This document shows, in pieces, positions 24,696 to 34,993 of a stretch of DNA of 64,000 nt. Made by a program: the position numbers and the translations under genes. The stretch is from Rallus limicola (Eukaryota > Chordata > Aves > Gruiformes > Rallidae). The notes beneath the pieces are model-generated. The model ran no database searches and had not been told where the DNA came from. It saw only the letters and a program-made list of their open reading frames with translations. The stretch's first letter is position 1, and the number at the start of each line of letters is the position of its first letter. The stretch is taken from assembly GCA_022605955.1 (NCBI GenBank), contig JAKCOZ010000083.1:496001-560000 (forward strand), read 5' to 3'.

Positions 24696-24705
24696 TCCTG
24701 TCCTG
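24696..24705 (+). repeat. 5-bp tandem duplication TCCTG
   Basis: Same duplication, upstream of type A foldback 10, at exactly 4643 bp from the previous copy. It never occurs without a foldback. Confidence 0.9.
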
Positions 24706-24741
24706 TTAGGAGGTTTCAGACAAGCTATGCCTTTCAGGCCT

Positions 24742-24810
24742 AGCAATAACTCCCAAAGTAAAGAAGCTATGCCTTTCAGGCCTAGCTTCTTTACTTTGGG
24801 AGTTATTGCT
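24742..24810. repeat. Type A foldback 10
   Basis: Partner of foldback 8 at 4643 bp, with the 5-bp duplication at 24696-24705. Confidence 0.95.
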
Positions 24811-26565
24811 GGACGTTTAGCATGTTTTGAACTGCCGTCTGCTAGGGCCGAGAAAAGCACCGTAGGAGGTTCCAGGCATGTTCCCTCTTTCCAGGCAAAG
24901 GAAAATGCTGAGAGCCAAAGTGACAGGGTCTGCTCGGGTGTCCTGTTAGGAGGTTTCAGACAAGCTATGCCTTTCAGGCCTAGCTTCTTTACTTTGGGAG
25001 TTATTGCTGGACGTTTAGCATGTTTTGAACTGCAGTCTGCTAGGGCCGAGAAAAGCACCGTAGGAGGTTCCAGGCATGTTCCCTCTTTCCAAGCAAAGGA
25101 AAAAGCTGAGAGCCGAAGTGAAAGGGTTTGCTCGTGTGTCCTGTTAGGAGGTTTCAGACAAGCTATGCCTTTCAGGCCTAGCTTCTTTACTTTGGGAGTT
25201 ATTGCTGGACGTTTAGCATGTTTTGAATTGCAGTCTGCTAGGGCCGAGAAAAGCACCGTAGGAGGTTCCAGGCATGTTCCCTCTTTCCAGGCAAAGGAAA
25301 AGGCTGAGAGCCAAAGTGACAGGGTCTGCTTGTGTGTCCTGTTAGGAGGTTTCAGACAAGCTATGCCTTTCAGGCCTAGCTTCTTTACTTTGGGAGTTAT
25401 TGCTGGACGTTTAGCATGTTTTGAACTGCAGTCTGCTAGGGCCGAGAAAAGCACCGTAGGAGGTTCCAGGCATGTTCCCTCTTTCCAGGCAAAGGAAAAG
25501 GCTGAGAGCCAAAGTGACAGGGTCTGCTCGGGTGTCCTGTTAGGAGGTTTCAGACAAGCTATGCCTTTCAGGCCTAGCTTCTTTACTTTGGGAGTTATTG
25601 CTGGACGTTTAGCATGTTTTGAACTGCAGTCTGCTAGGGCCGAGAAAAGCACCGTAGGAGGTTCCAGGCATGTTCCCTCTTTCCAGGCAAAGGAAAAGGC
25701 TGAGAGCCAAAGTGACAGGGGCTGCTCGTGTGTCCTGTTAGGAGGTTTCAGACAAGCTATGCCTTTCAGGCCTAGCTTCTTTACTTTGGGAGTTATTGCT
25801 GGACGTTTAGCATGTTTTGAACTGCAGTCTGCTAGGGCCGAGAAAAGCACCGTAGGAGGTTCCAGGCATGTTCCCTCTTTCCAGGCAAAGGAAAAGGCTG
25901 AGAGCCAAAGTGACAGGGTCTGCTCGTGTGTCCTGTTAGGAGGTTTCAGACAAGCTATGCCTTTCAGGCCTAGCTTCTTTACTTTGGGAGTTATTGCTGG
26001 ACGTTTAGCATGTTTTGAACTGCAGTCTGCTAGGGCCGAGAAAAGCACCGTAGGAGGTTCCAGGCATGTTCCCTCTTTCCAGGCAAAGGAAAAGGCTGAG
26101 AGCCAAAGTGACAGGGGCTGCTCGTGTGTCCTGTTAGGAGGTTTCAGACAAGCTATGCCTTTCAGGCCTAGCTTCTTTACTTTGGGAGTTATTGCTGGAC
26201 GTTTAGCATGTTTTGAACTGCAGTCTGCTAGGGCCGAGAAAAGCACCGTAGGAGGTTCCAGGCATGTTCCCTCTTTCCAGGCAAAGGAAAAGGCTGAGAG
26301 CCAAAGTGACAGGGTCTGCTCGGGTGTCCTGTTAGGAGGTTTCAGACAAGCTATGCCTTTCAGGCCTAGCTTCTTTACTTTGGGAGTTATTGCTGGACGT
26401 TTAGCATGTTTTGAACTGCAGTCTGCTAGGGCAGAGAAAAGCACCGTAGGAGGTTCCAGGCATGTTCCCTCTTTCCAGGCAAAGGAAAAGGCTGAGAGCC
26501 AAAGTGACAGGTGCTGCTCATGTGTCCTGTTAGGAGGTTTCAGACAAGCTATGCCTTTCAGGCCT
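24742..26565 (+). repeat. HOR-alpha (copy 3)
   Basis: By eye I find no difference between this unit and the one at 20099-21922, including the private CTGCCGTCT and GAGCCGAAG markers. It forms part of the second copy of the 4643-bp duplication. Confidence 0.8.
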
Positions 26566-26634
26566 AGCAATAACTCCCAAAGTAAAGAAGCTATGCCTTT
26601 CAGGCCTAGCTTCTTTACTTTGGGAGTTATTGCT
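26566..26634. repeat. Type A foldback 11
   Basis: Partner of foldback 9 at 4643 bp. Arms are perfect. Confidence 0.95.
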
Positions 26635-28192
26635 GGACGTTTAGCATGTTTTGAACTGCAGTCTGCTAGGGCCGAGAAAAGCACCGTAGGAGGTTCCAGG
26701 CATGTTCCCTCTTTCCAGGCAAAGGAAAATGCTGAGAGCCAAAGTGACAGGGTCTGCTCGGGTGTCCTGTTAGGAGGTTTCAGACAAGCTATGCCTTTCA
26801 GGCCTAGCTTCTTTACTTTGGGAGTTATTGCTGGACGTTTAGCATGTTTTGAACTGCAGTCTGCTAGGGCCGAGAAAAGCACCGTAGGAGGTTCCAGGCA
26901 TGTTCCCTCTTTCCAGGCAAAGGAAAAGGCTGAGAGCCAAAGTGACAGGGGCTGCTCGTGTGTCCTGTTAGGAGGTTTCAGACAAGCTATGCCTTTCAGG
27001 CCTAGCTTCTTTACTTTGGGAGTTATTGCTGGACGTTTAGCATGTTTTGAACTGCAGTCTGCTAGGGCCGAGAAAAGCACCGTAGGAGGTTCCAGGCATG
27101 TTCCCTCTTTCCAGGCAAAGGAAAAGGCTGAGAGCCAAAGTGACAGGGTCTGCTCGTGTGTCCTGTTAGGAGGTTTCAGACAAGCTATGCCTTTCAGGCC
27201 TAGCTTCTTTACTTTGGGAGTTATTGCTGGACGTTTAGCATGTTTTGAACTGCAGTCTGCTAGGGCCGAGAAAAGCACCGTAGGAGGTTCCAGGCATGTT
27301 CCCTCTTTCCAGGCAAAGGAAAAGGCTGAGAGCCAAAGTGACAGGGGCTGCTCGTGTGTCCTGTTAGGAGGTTTCAGACAAGCTATGCCTTTCAGGCCTA
27401 GCTTCTTTACTTTGGGAGTTATTGCTGGACGTTTAGCATGTTTTGAACTGCAGTCTGCTAGGGCCGAGAAAAGCACCGTAGGAGGTTCCAGGCATGTTCC
27501 CTCTTTCCAGGCAAAGGAAAAGGCTGAGAGCCAAAGTGACAGGGGCTGCTCGTGTGTCCTGTTAGGAGGTTTCAGACAAGCTATGCCTTTCAGGCCTAGC
27601 TTCTTTACTTTGGGAGTTATTGCTGGACGTTTAGCATGTTTTGAACTGCAGTCTGCTAGGGCCGAGAAAAGCACCGTAGGAGGTTCCAGGCATGTTCCCT
27701 CTTTCCAGGCAAAGGAAAAGGCTGAGAGCCAAAGTGACAGGGGCTGCTCGTGTGTCCTGTTAGGAGGTTTCAGACAAGCTATGCCTTTCAGGCCTAGCTT
27801 CTTTACTTTGGGAGTTATTGCTGGACGTTTAGCATGTTTTGAACTGCAGTCTGCTAGGGCCGAGAAAAAGCACCGTAGGAGGTTCCAGGCATGTTCCCTC
27901 TTTCCAGGCAAAGGAAAAGGCTGAGAGCCAAAGTGACAGGGTCTGCTCGGTTGTCCTGTTAGGAGGTTTCAGACAAGCTATGCCTTTCAGGCCTAGCTTC
28001 TTTACTTTGGGAGTTATTGCTGGACGTTTAGCATGTTTTGAACTGCAGTCTGCTAGGGCAGAGAAAAGCACCGTAGGAGGTTCCAGGCATGTTCCCTCTT
28101 TCCAGGCAAAGGAAAAGGCTGAGAGCCAAAGTGACAGGTGCTGCTCATGTGTCCTGTTAGGAGGTTTCAGACAAGCTATGCCTTTCAGGCCT

Positions 28193-28261
28193 AGCAATAA
28201 CTCCCAAAGTAAAGAAGCTATGCCTTTCAGGCCTAGCTTCTTTACTTTGGGAGTTATTGCT
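28193..28261. repeat. Type A foldback 12 (last copy)
   Basis: Perfect arms. It lies eight monomers after foldback 11 and repeats that copy's left and right neighbours. No further type A copy occurs in the remaining 35.7 kb. Confidence 0.95.
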
Positions 28262-29602
28262 GGACGTTTAGCATGTTTTGAACTGCAGTCTGCTAGGGCC
28301 GAGAAAAGCACCGTAGGAGGTTCCAGGCATGTTCCCTCTTTCCAGGCAAAGGAAAATGCTGAGAGCCAAAGTGACAGGGTCTGCTCGGGTGTCCTGTTAG
28401 GAGGTTTCAGACAAGCTATGCCTTTCAGGCCTAGCTTCTTTACTTTGGGAGTTATTGCTGGACATTTAGCATGTTTTGAACTGCAGTCTGCTAGGGCCGA
28501 GAAAAGCACCGTAGGAGGTTCCAGGCATGTTCCCTCTTTCCAGGCAAAGGAAAAGGCTGAGAGCCAAAGTGACAGGGTCTGCTCGTGTGTCCTGTTAGGA
28601 GGTTTCAGACAAGCTATGCCTTTCAGGCCTAGCTTCTTTACTTTGGGAGTTATTGCTGGACGTTTAGCATGTTTTGAACTGCAGTCTGCTAGGGCCGAGA
28701 AAAGCACCGTAGGAGGTTCCAGGCATGTTCCCTCTTTCCAGGCAAAGGAAAAGGCTGAGAGCCAAAGTGTCAGGGTCTGCTCGTGTGTCCTGTTAGGAGG
28801 TTTCAGACAAGCTATGCCTTTCAGGCCTAGCTTCTTTACTTTGGGAGTTATTGCTGGACGTTTAGCATGTTTTGAACTGCAGTCTGCTAGGGCCGAGAAA
28901 AGCACCGTAGGAGGTTCCAGGCATGTTCCCTCTTTCCAGGCAAAGGAAAAGGCTGAGAGCCAAAGTGACAGGGGCTGCTCGTGTGTCCTGTTAGGAGGTT
29001 TCAGACAAGCTATGCCTTTCAGGCCTAGCTTCTTTACTTTGGGAGTTATTGCTGGACGTTTAGCATGTTTTGAACTGCAGTCTGCTAGGGCCGAGAAAAG
29101 CACCGTAGGAGGTTCCAGGCATGTTCCCTCTTTCCAGGCAAAGGAAAAGGCTGAGAGCCAAAGTGACAGGGTCTGCTCGTGTGTCCTGTTAGGAGGTTTC
29201 AGACAAGCTATGCCTTTCAGGCCTAGCTTCTTTACTTTGGGAGTTATTGCTGGACGTTTAGCATGTTTTGAACTGCAGTCTGCTAGGGCCGAGAAAAGCA
29301 CCGTAGGAGGTTCCAGGCATGTTCCCTCTTTCCAGGCAAAGGAAAAGGCTGAGAGCCAAAGTGACAGGGTCTGCTCGGGTGTCCTGTTAGGAGGTTTCAG
29401 ACAAGCTATGCCTTTCAGGCCTCGCTTCTTTACTTTGGGAGTTATTGCTGGACGTTTAGCATGTTTTGAACTGCAGTCTGCTAGGGCCGAGAAAAGCACC
29501 GTAGGAGGTTCCAGGCATGTTCCCTCTTTCCAGGCAAAGGAAAAGGCTGAGACCCAAAGCGACAGGGTCTGCTCGTGTGTCCTGTTAGGAGGTTTCAGAC
29601 AA

Positions 29603-30592
29603 GCTATGCCTTTCAGGCCTAGCTTCTTTACTTTGGGAGTTATTGCTGGACGTTTAGCATGTTTTGAACTGCAGTCTGCTAGGGCCGAGAAAAGCACCGT
29701 AGGAGGTTCCAGGCATGTTCCCTCTTTCCAGGCAAAGGAAAAGGCTGAGAGCCAAAGTGACAGGGGCTGCTCGTGTGTCATGTTAGGAGGTTTCAGACAA
29801 GCTATGCCTTTCAGGCCTAGCTTCTTTACTTTGGGAGTTATTGCTGGACGTTTAGCATGTTTTGAACTGCAGTCTGCTAGGGCCGAGAAAAGCACCGTAG
29901 GAGGTTCCAGGCATGTTCCCTCTTTCCAGGCAAAGGAAAAGGCTGAGAGCCAAAGTGACAGGGTCTGCTCGTGTGTCCTGTTAGGAGGTTTCAGACAAGC
30001 TATGCCTTTCAGGCCTAGCTTCTTTACTTTGGGAGTTATTGCTGGACGTTTAGCATGTTTTGAACTGCAGTCTGCTAGGGCCGAGAAAAGCACCGTAGGA
30101 GGTTCCAGGCATGTTCCCTCTTTCCAGGCAAAGGAAAAGGCTGAGAACCAAAGTGACAGGGGCTGCTCGTGTGTCATGTTAGGAGGTTTCAGACAAGCTA
30201 TGCCTTTCAGGCCTAGCTTCTTTACTTTGGGAGTTATTGCTGGACGTTTAGCATGTTTTGAATTGCAGTCTGCTAGGGCCGAGAAAAGCACCGTAGGAGG
30301 TTCCAGGCATGTTCCCTCTTTCCAGGCAAAGGAAAAGGCTAAGAGCCAAAGTGACAGGGTCTGCTCGTGTGTCCTGTTAGGAGGTTTCAGACAAGCTATG
30401 CCTTTCAGGCCTAGCTTCTTTACTTTGGGAGTTATTGCTGGACGTTTAGCATGTTTTGAACTGCAGTCTGCTAGGGCCGAGAAAAGCACCGTAGGAGGTT
30501 CCAGGCATGTTCCCTCTTTCCAGGCAAAGGAAAAGGCTGAGAGCCAAAGCGACAGGGGCTGCTCGTGTGTCCTGTTAGGAGGTTTCAGACAA
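29603..30592 (+). repeat. 990-bp (5-monomer) duplication, left copy
   Basis: Five monomers in the order GTCATG unit, GGTCTG unit, GAGAACC/GTCATG unit, GAATTGCAG unit with GGTCTG, and GGGGCTG unit are repeated directly downstream (for example GTCATGTT at 29778 and 30768). Private changes here include GCTAAGAGCC near 30338. Ends are approximate. Confidence 0.7.
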
Positions 30593-31582
30593 GCTATGCC
30601 TTTCAGGCCTAGCTTCTTTACTTTGGGAGTTATTGCTGGACGTTTAGCATGTTTTGAACTGCAGTCTGCTAGGGCCGAGAAAAGCACCGTAGGAGGTTCC
30701 AGGCATGTTCCCTCTTTCCAGGCAAAGGAAAAGGCTGAGAGCCAAAGTGACAGGGGCTGCTCGTGTGTCATGTTAGGAGGTTTCAGACAAGCTATGCCTT
30801 TCAGGCCTAGCTTCTTTACTTTGAGAGTTATTGCTGGACGTTTAGCATGTTTTGAACTGCAGTCTGCTAGGGCCGAGAAAAGCACCGTAGGAGGTTCCAG
30901 GCATGTTCCCTCTTTCCAGGCAAAGGAAAAGGCTGAGAGCCAAAGTGACAGGGTCTGCTCGTGTGTCCTGTTAGGAGGTTTCAGACAAGCTATGCCTTTC
31001 AGGCCTAGCTTCTTTACTTTGGGAGTTATTGCTGGACGTTTAGCATGTTTTGAACTGCAGTGTGCTAGGGCCGAGAAAAGCACCGTAGGAGGTTCCAGGC
31101 ATGTTCCCTCTTTCCAGGCAAAGGAAAAGGCTGAGAACCAAAGTGACAGGGGCTGCTCGTGTGTCATGTTAGGAGGTTTCAGACAAGCTATGCCTTTCAG
31201 GCCTAGCTTCTTTACTTTGGGAGTTATTGCTGGACGTTTAGCATGTTTTGAATTGCAGTCTGCTAGGGCCGAGAAAAGCACCGTAGGAGGTTCCAGGCAT
31301 GTTCCCTCTTTCCAGGCAAAGGAAAAGGCTGAGAGCCAAAGTGACAGGGTCTGCTCGTGTGTCCTGTTAGGAGGTTTCAGACAAGCTATGCCTTTCAGGC
31401 CTAGCTTCTTTACTTTGGGAGTTATTGCTGGACGTTTAGCATGTTTTGAACTGCAGTCTGCTAGGGCCGAGAAAAGCACCGTAGGAGGTTCCAGGCATGT
31501 TCCCTCTTTCCAGGCAAAGGAAAAGGCTGAGAGCCAAAGTGACAGGGGCTGCTCGTGTGTCCTGTTAGGAGGTTTCAGACAA
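30593..31582 (+). repeat. 990-bp (5-monomer) duplication, right copy
   Basis: Same monomer order as the left copy. Private changes are TTTGAGAGTT near 30821 and CAGTGTGCTAG near 31069, so the copies have diverged slightly since duplication. Confidence 0.7.
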
Positions 31583-34500
31583 GCTATGCCTTTCAGGCCT
31601 AGCTTCTTTACTTTGGGAGTTATTGCTGGACGTTTAGCATGTTTTGAACTGCAGTCTGCTAGGGCCGAGAAAAGCACCGTAGGAGGTTCCAGGCATGTTC
31701 CCTCTTTCCAGGCAAAGGAAAAGGCTGAGAGCCAAAGTGACAGGGTCTGCTCGTGTGTCCTGTTAGGAGGTTTCAGACAAGCTATGCCTTTCAGGCCTAG
31801 CTTCTTTACTTTGGGAGTTATTGCTGGACGTTTAGCATGTTTTGAACTGCAGTCTGCTAGGGCCGAGAAAAGCACCGTAGGAGGTTCCAGGCATGTTCCC
31901 TCTTTCCAGGCAAAGGAAAAGGCTGAGAGCCAAAGTGACAGGGTCTGCTCGTGTGTCCTGTTAGGAGGTTTCAGACAAGCTATGCCTTTCAGGCCTAGCT
32001 TCTTTACTTTGGGAGTTATTGCTGGACGTTTAGCATGTTTTGAACTGCAGTCTGCTAGGGCCGAGAAAAGCACCGTAGGAGGTTCCAGGCATGTTCCCTC
32101 TTTCCAGGCAAAGGAAAAGGCTGAGAGCCAAAGTGACAGGGTCTGCTCGTGTGTCCTGTTAGGAGGTTTCAGACAAGCTATGCCTTTCAGGCCTAGCTTC
32201 TTTACTTTGGGAGTTATTGCTGGACGTTTAGCATGTTTTGAACTGCAGTCTGCTAGGGCCGAGAAAAGCACCGTAGGAGGTTCCAGGCATGTTCCCTCTT
32301 TCCAGGCAAAGGAAAAGGCTGAGAGCCAAAGTGACAGGGTCTGCTCGTGTGTCCTTTTAGGAGGTTTCAGACAAGCTATGCCTTTCAGGCCTAGCTTCTA
32401 TACTTTGGGAGTTATTGCTGGACGTTTAGCATGTTTTGAACTGCAGTCTGCTAGGGCCGAGAAAAGCACCGTAGGAGGTTCCAGGCATGTTCCCTCTTTC
32501 CAGGCAAAGGAAAAGGCTGAGAGCCAAAGTGACAGCGTCTGCTCGTGTGTCCTGTTAGGAGGTTTCAGACAAGCTATGCCTTTCAGGCCTAGCTTCTTTA
32601 CTTTGGGAGTTATTGCTGGACGTTTAGCATGTTTTGAACTGCAGTCTGCTAGGGCCGAGAAAAGCACCGTAGGAGGTTCCAGGCATGTTCCCTCTTTCCA
32701 GGCAAAGGAAAAGGCTGAGAGCCAAAGTGACAGGGTCTGCTCGGGTGTCCTGTTAGGAGGTTTCAGACAAGCTATGCCTTTCAGGCCTAGCTTCTTTACT
32801 TTGGGAGTTATTGCTGGACATTTAGCATGTTTTGAACTGCAGTCTGCTAGGGCCGAGAAAAGCACCGTAGGAGGTTCCAGGCATGTTCCCTCTTTCCAGG
32901 CAAAGGAAAAGGCTGAGAGCCAAAGTGACAGGGGCTGCTCGTGTGTCCTGTTAGGAGGTTTCAGACAAGCTATGCCTTTCAGGCCTAGATTCTTTACTTT
33001 GGGAGTTATTGCTGGACGTTTAGCATGTTTTGAACTGCAGTCTGCTAGGGCCGAGAAAAGCACCGTAGGAGGTTCCAGGCATGTTCCCTCTTTCCAGGCA
33101 AAGGAAAAGGCTGAGAGCCAAAGTGACAGGGTCTGCTCGTGTGTCCTGTTAGGAGGTTTCAGACAAGCTATGCCTTTCAGGCCTAGCTTCTTTACTTTGG
33201 GAGTTATTGCTGGACGTTTAGCATGTTTTGAACTGCAGTCTGCTAGGGCCGAGAAAAGCACCGTAGGAGGTTCCAGGCATGTTCCCTCTTTCCAGGCAAA
33301 GGAAAAGGCTGAGAGCCAAAGTGACAGGGTCTGCTCGGTGTCCTGTTAGGAGGTTTCAGACAAGCTATGCCTTTCAGGCCTAGCTTCTTTACTTTGGGAG
33401 TTATTGCTGGACGTTTAGCATGTTTTGAACTGCAGTCTGCTAGGGCCGAGAAAAGCACCGTAGGAGGTTCCAGGCATGTTCCCTCTTTCCAGGCAAAGGA
33501 AAAGGCTGAGAGCCAAAGTGACAGGGTCTGCTCGGGTCTCCTGTTAGGAGGTTTCAGACAAGCTATGCCTTTCAGGCCTAGCTTCTTTACTTTGGGAGTT
33601 ATTGCTGGACGTTTAGCATGTTTTGAACTGCAGTCTGCTAGGCCCGAGAAAAGCACCGTAGGAGGTTCCAGGCATGTTCCCTCTTTCCAGGCAAAGGAAA
33701 AGGCTGAGAGCCAAAGTGACAGGGGCTGCTCGTGTGTCCTGTTAGGAGGTTTCAGACAAGCTATGCCTTTCAGGCCTAGCTTCTTTACTTTGGGAGTTAT
33801 TGCTGGACGTTTAGCATGTTTTGAACTGCAGTCTGCTAGGGCCGAGTAAAGCACCGTAGGAGGTTCCAGGCATGTTCCCTCTTTCCAGGCAAAGGAAAAG
33901 GCTGAGAGCCAAAGTGACAGGGGCTGCTCGTGTGTCCTGTTAGGAGGTTTCAGACAAGCTATGCCTTTCAGGCCTAGCTTCTTTACTTTGGGAGTTATTG
34001 CTGGACGTTTAGCATGTTTTGAACTGCAGTCTGCTAGGGCCGAGAAAAGCACCGTAGGAGGTTCCAGGCATGTTCCCTCTTTCCAGGCAAAGGAAAAGGC
34101 TGAGAGCCACTTTGACAGGGTCTGCTCGGGTGTCCTGTTAGGAGGTTTCAGACAAGCTATGCCTTTCAGGCCTAGCTTCTTTACTTTGGGAGTTATTGAT
34201 GGACGTTTAGCATGTTTTGAACTGCAGTCTGCTAGGGTTGAGAAAAGCACCGTAGGAGGTTCCAGGCATGTTCCCTCTTTCCAGGCAAAGGAAAAGGCTG
34301 AGAGCCAAAGTGACAGGGTCTGCTCGGGTGTCCTGTTAGGAGGTTTCAGACAAGCTATGCCTTTCAGGCCTAGCTTCTTTACTTTGGGAGTTATTGCTGG
34401 ACGTTTAGCATGTTTTGAACTGCAGTCTGCTAGGGCCGAGAAAAGCACCGTAGGAGGTTCCAGGCATGTTCCCTCTTTCCAGGCAAAGGAAAAGGCTGAG

Positions 34501-34922
34501 AGCCAAAGTGACAGGTGCTGCTCATGTGTCCTGTTAGGAGGTTTCAGACAAGCTATGCCTTTCAGGCCTAGCTTCTTTACTTTGGGAGTTATTGCTGGAC
34601 GTTTAGCATGTTTTGAACTGCAGTCTGCTAGGGCCGAGAAAAGCACCGTAGGAGGTTCCAGGCATGTTCCCTCTTTCCAGGCAAAGGAAAAGGCTGAGAG
34701 CCAAAGTGACAGGGGCTGCTCGTGTGTCATGTTAGGAGGTTTCAGACAAGCTATGCCTTTCAGGCCTAGCTTCTTTACTTTGGGAGTTATTGCTGGACGT
34801 TTAGCATGTTTTGAATTGCAGTCTGCTAGGGCCGAGAAAAGCACCGTAGGAGGTTCCAGGCATGTTCCCTCTTTCCAGGCAAAGGAAAAGGCTGAGAGCC
34901 AAAGTGACAGGGTCTGCTCGTG

Positions 34923-34993
34923 TGTCCTGTTAGGAGGTTTCAGACAAGCTATGCCTTTCAGGCCTAGCTTGTCTGAAACCTCCTAACAGGACA
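34923..34993. repeat. Type B foldback 1
   Basis: Perfect 29-bp arms (34923-34951 and 34965-34993) surround the same 13-nt core as type A. The right arm begins TAGCTTGTCTG and is the reverse complement of the unit's left-hand sequence starting at TGTCCTGTTAGG. The insertion adds 47 bp. The following core has TTCATGCCT instead of TTCAGGCCT, and in this copy the base before it gives GCTATGGCTTTC. Confidence 0.95.

Larger units (their letters stand above)
23103..27690 (+). repeat. 4643-bp duplication, right copy (limits approximate)
   Basis: It matches 18460-23050 apart from scattered differences. Near 24284/24481 the GAAAGGGTTTGC and GACAGGGTCTGC monomers are in the opposite order to 19641/19838. 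The foldback at 18270 has no partner at 22913, so the duplicated stretch begins to the right of it. Confidence 0.7.
1..28261 (+). repeat. Domain 1: HOR region with type A foldbacks
   Basis: Monomer subtypes recur in fixed order and twelve 42-bp foldback insertions (4151-28261) punctuate the series. Successive insertions are 9, 11, 20, 12, 9, 9, 9, 9, 14, 9 and 8 monomers apart, so nine is the usual period. The first 4.15 kb has monomers of the same subtypes but no foldback. No 47-bp (type B) insertion occurs here. Fourteen of the 23 small indels of the window fall in this domain, twelve of them between 11.1 and 17.8 kb. Confidence 0.85.
28262..34922 (+). repeat. Domain 2: monomers without foldback insertions
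   Basis: Plain 198-bp units lie between the last type A and the first type B foldback. Variants typical of the downstream domains first become common here: GTCATGTTAGG instead of GTCCTGTTAGG, GAGAACCAAAG instead of GAGAGCCAAAG, and CTTCTATAC instead of CTTCTTTAC at 32.4 kb. The single indel is a lost G near 33337 (CTCGGTGTCC). A point change near 33847 (GAGTAAAGC) makes an in-frame stop. Confidence 0.75.
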
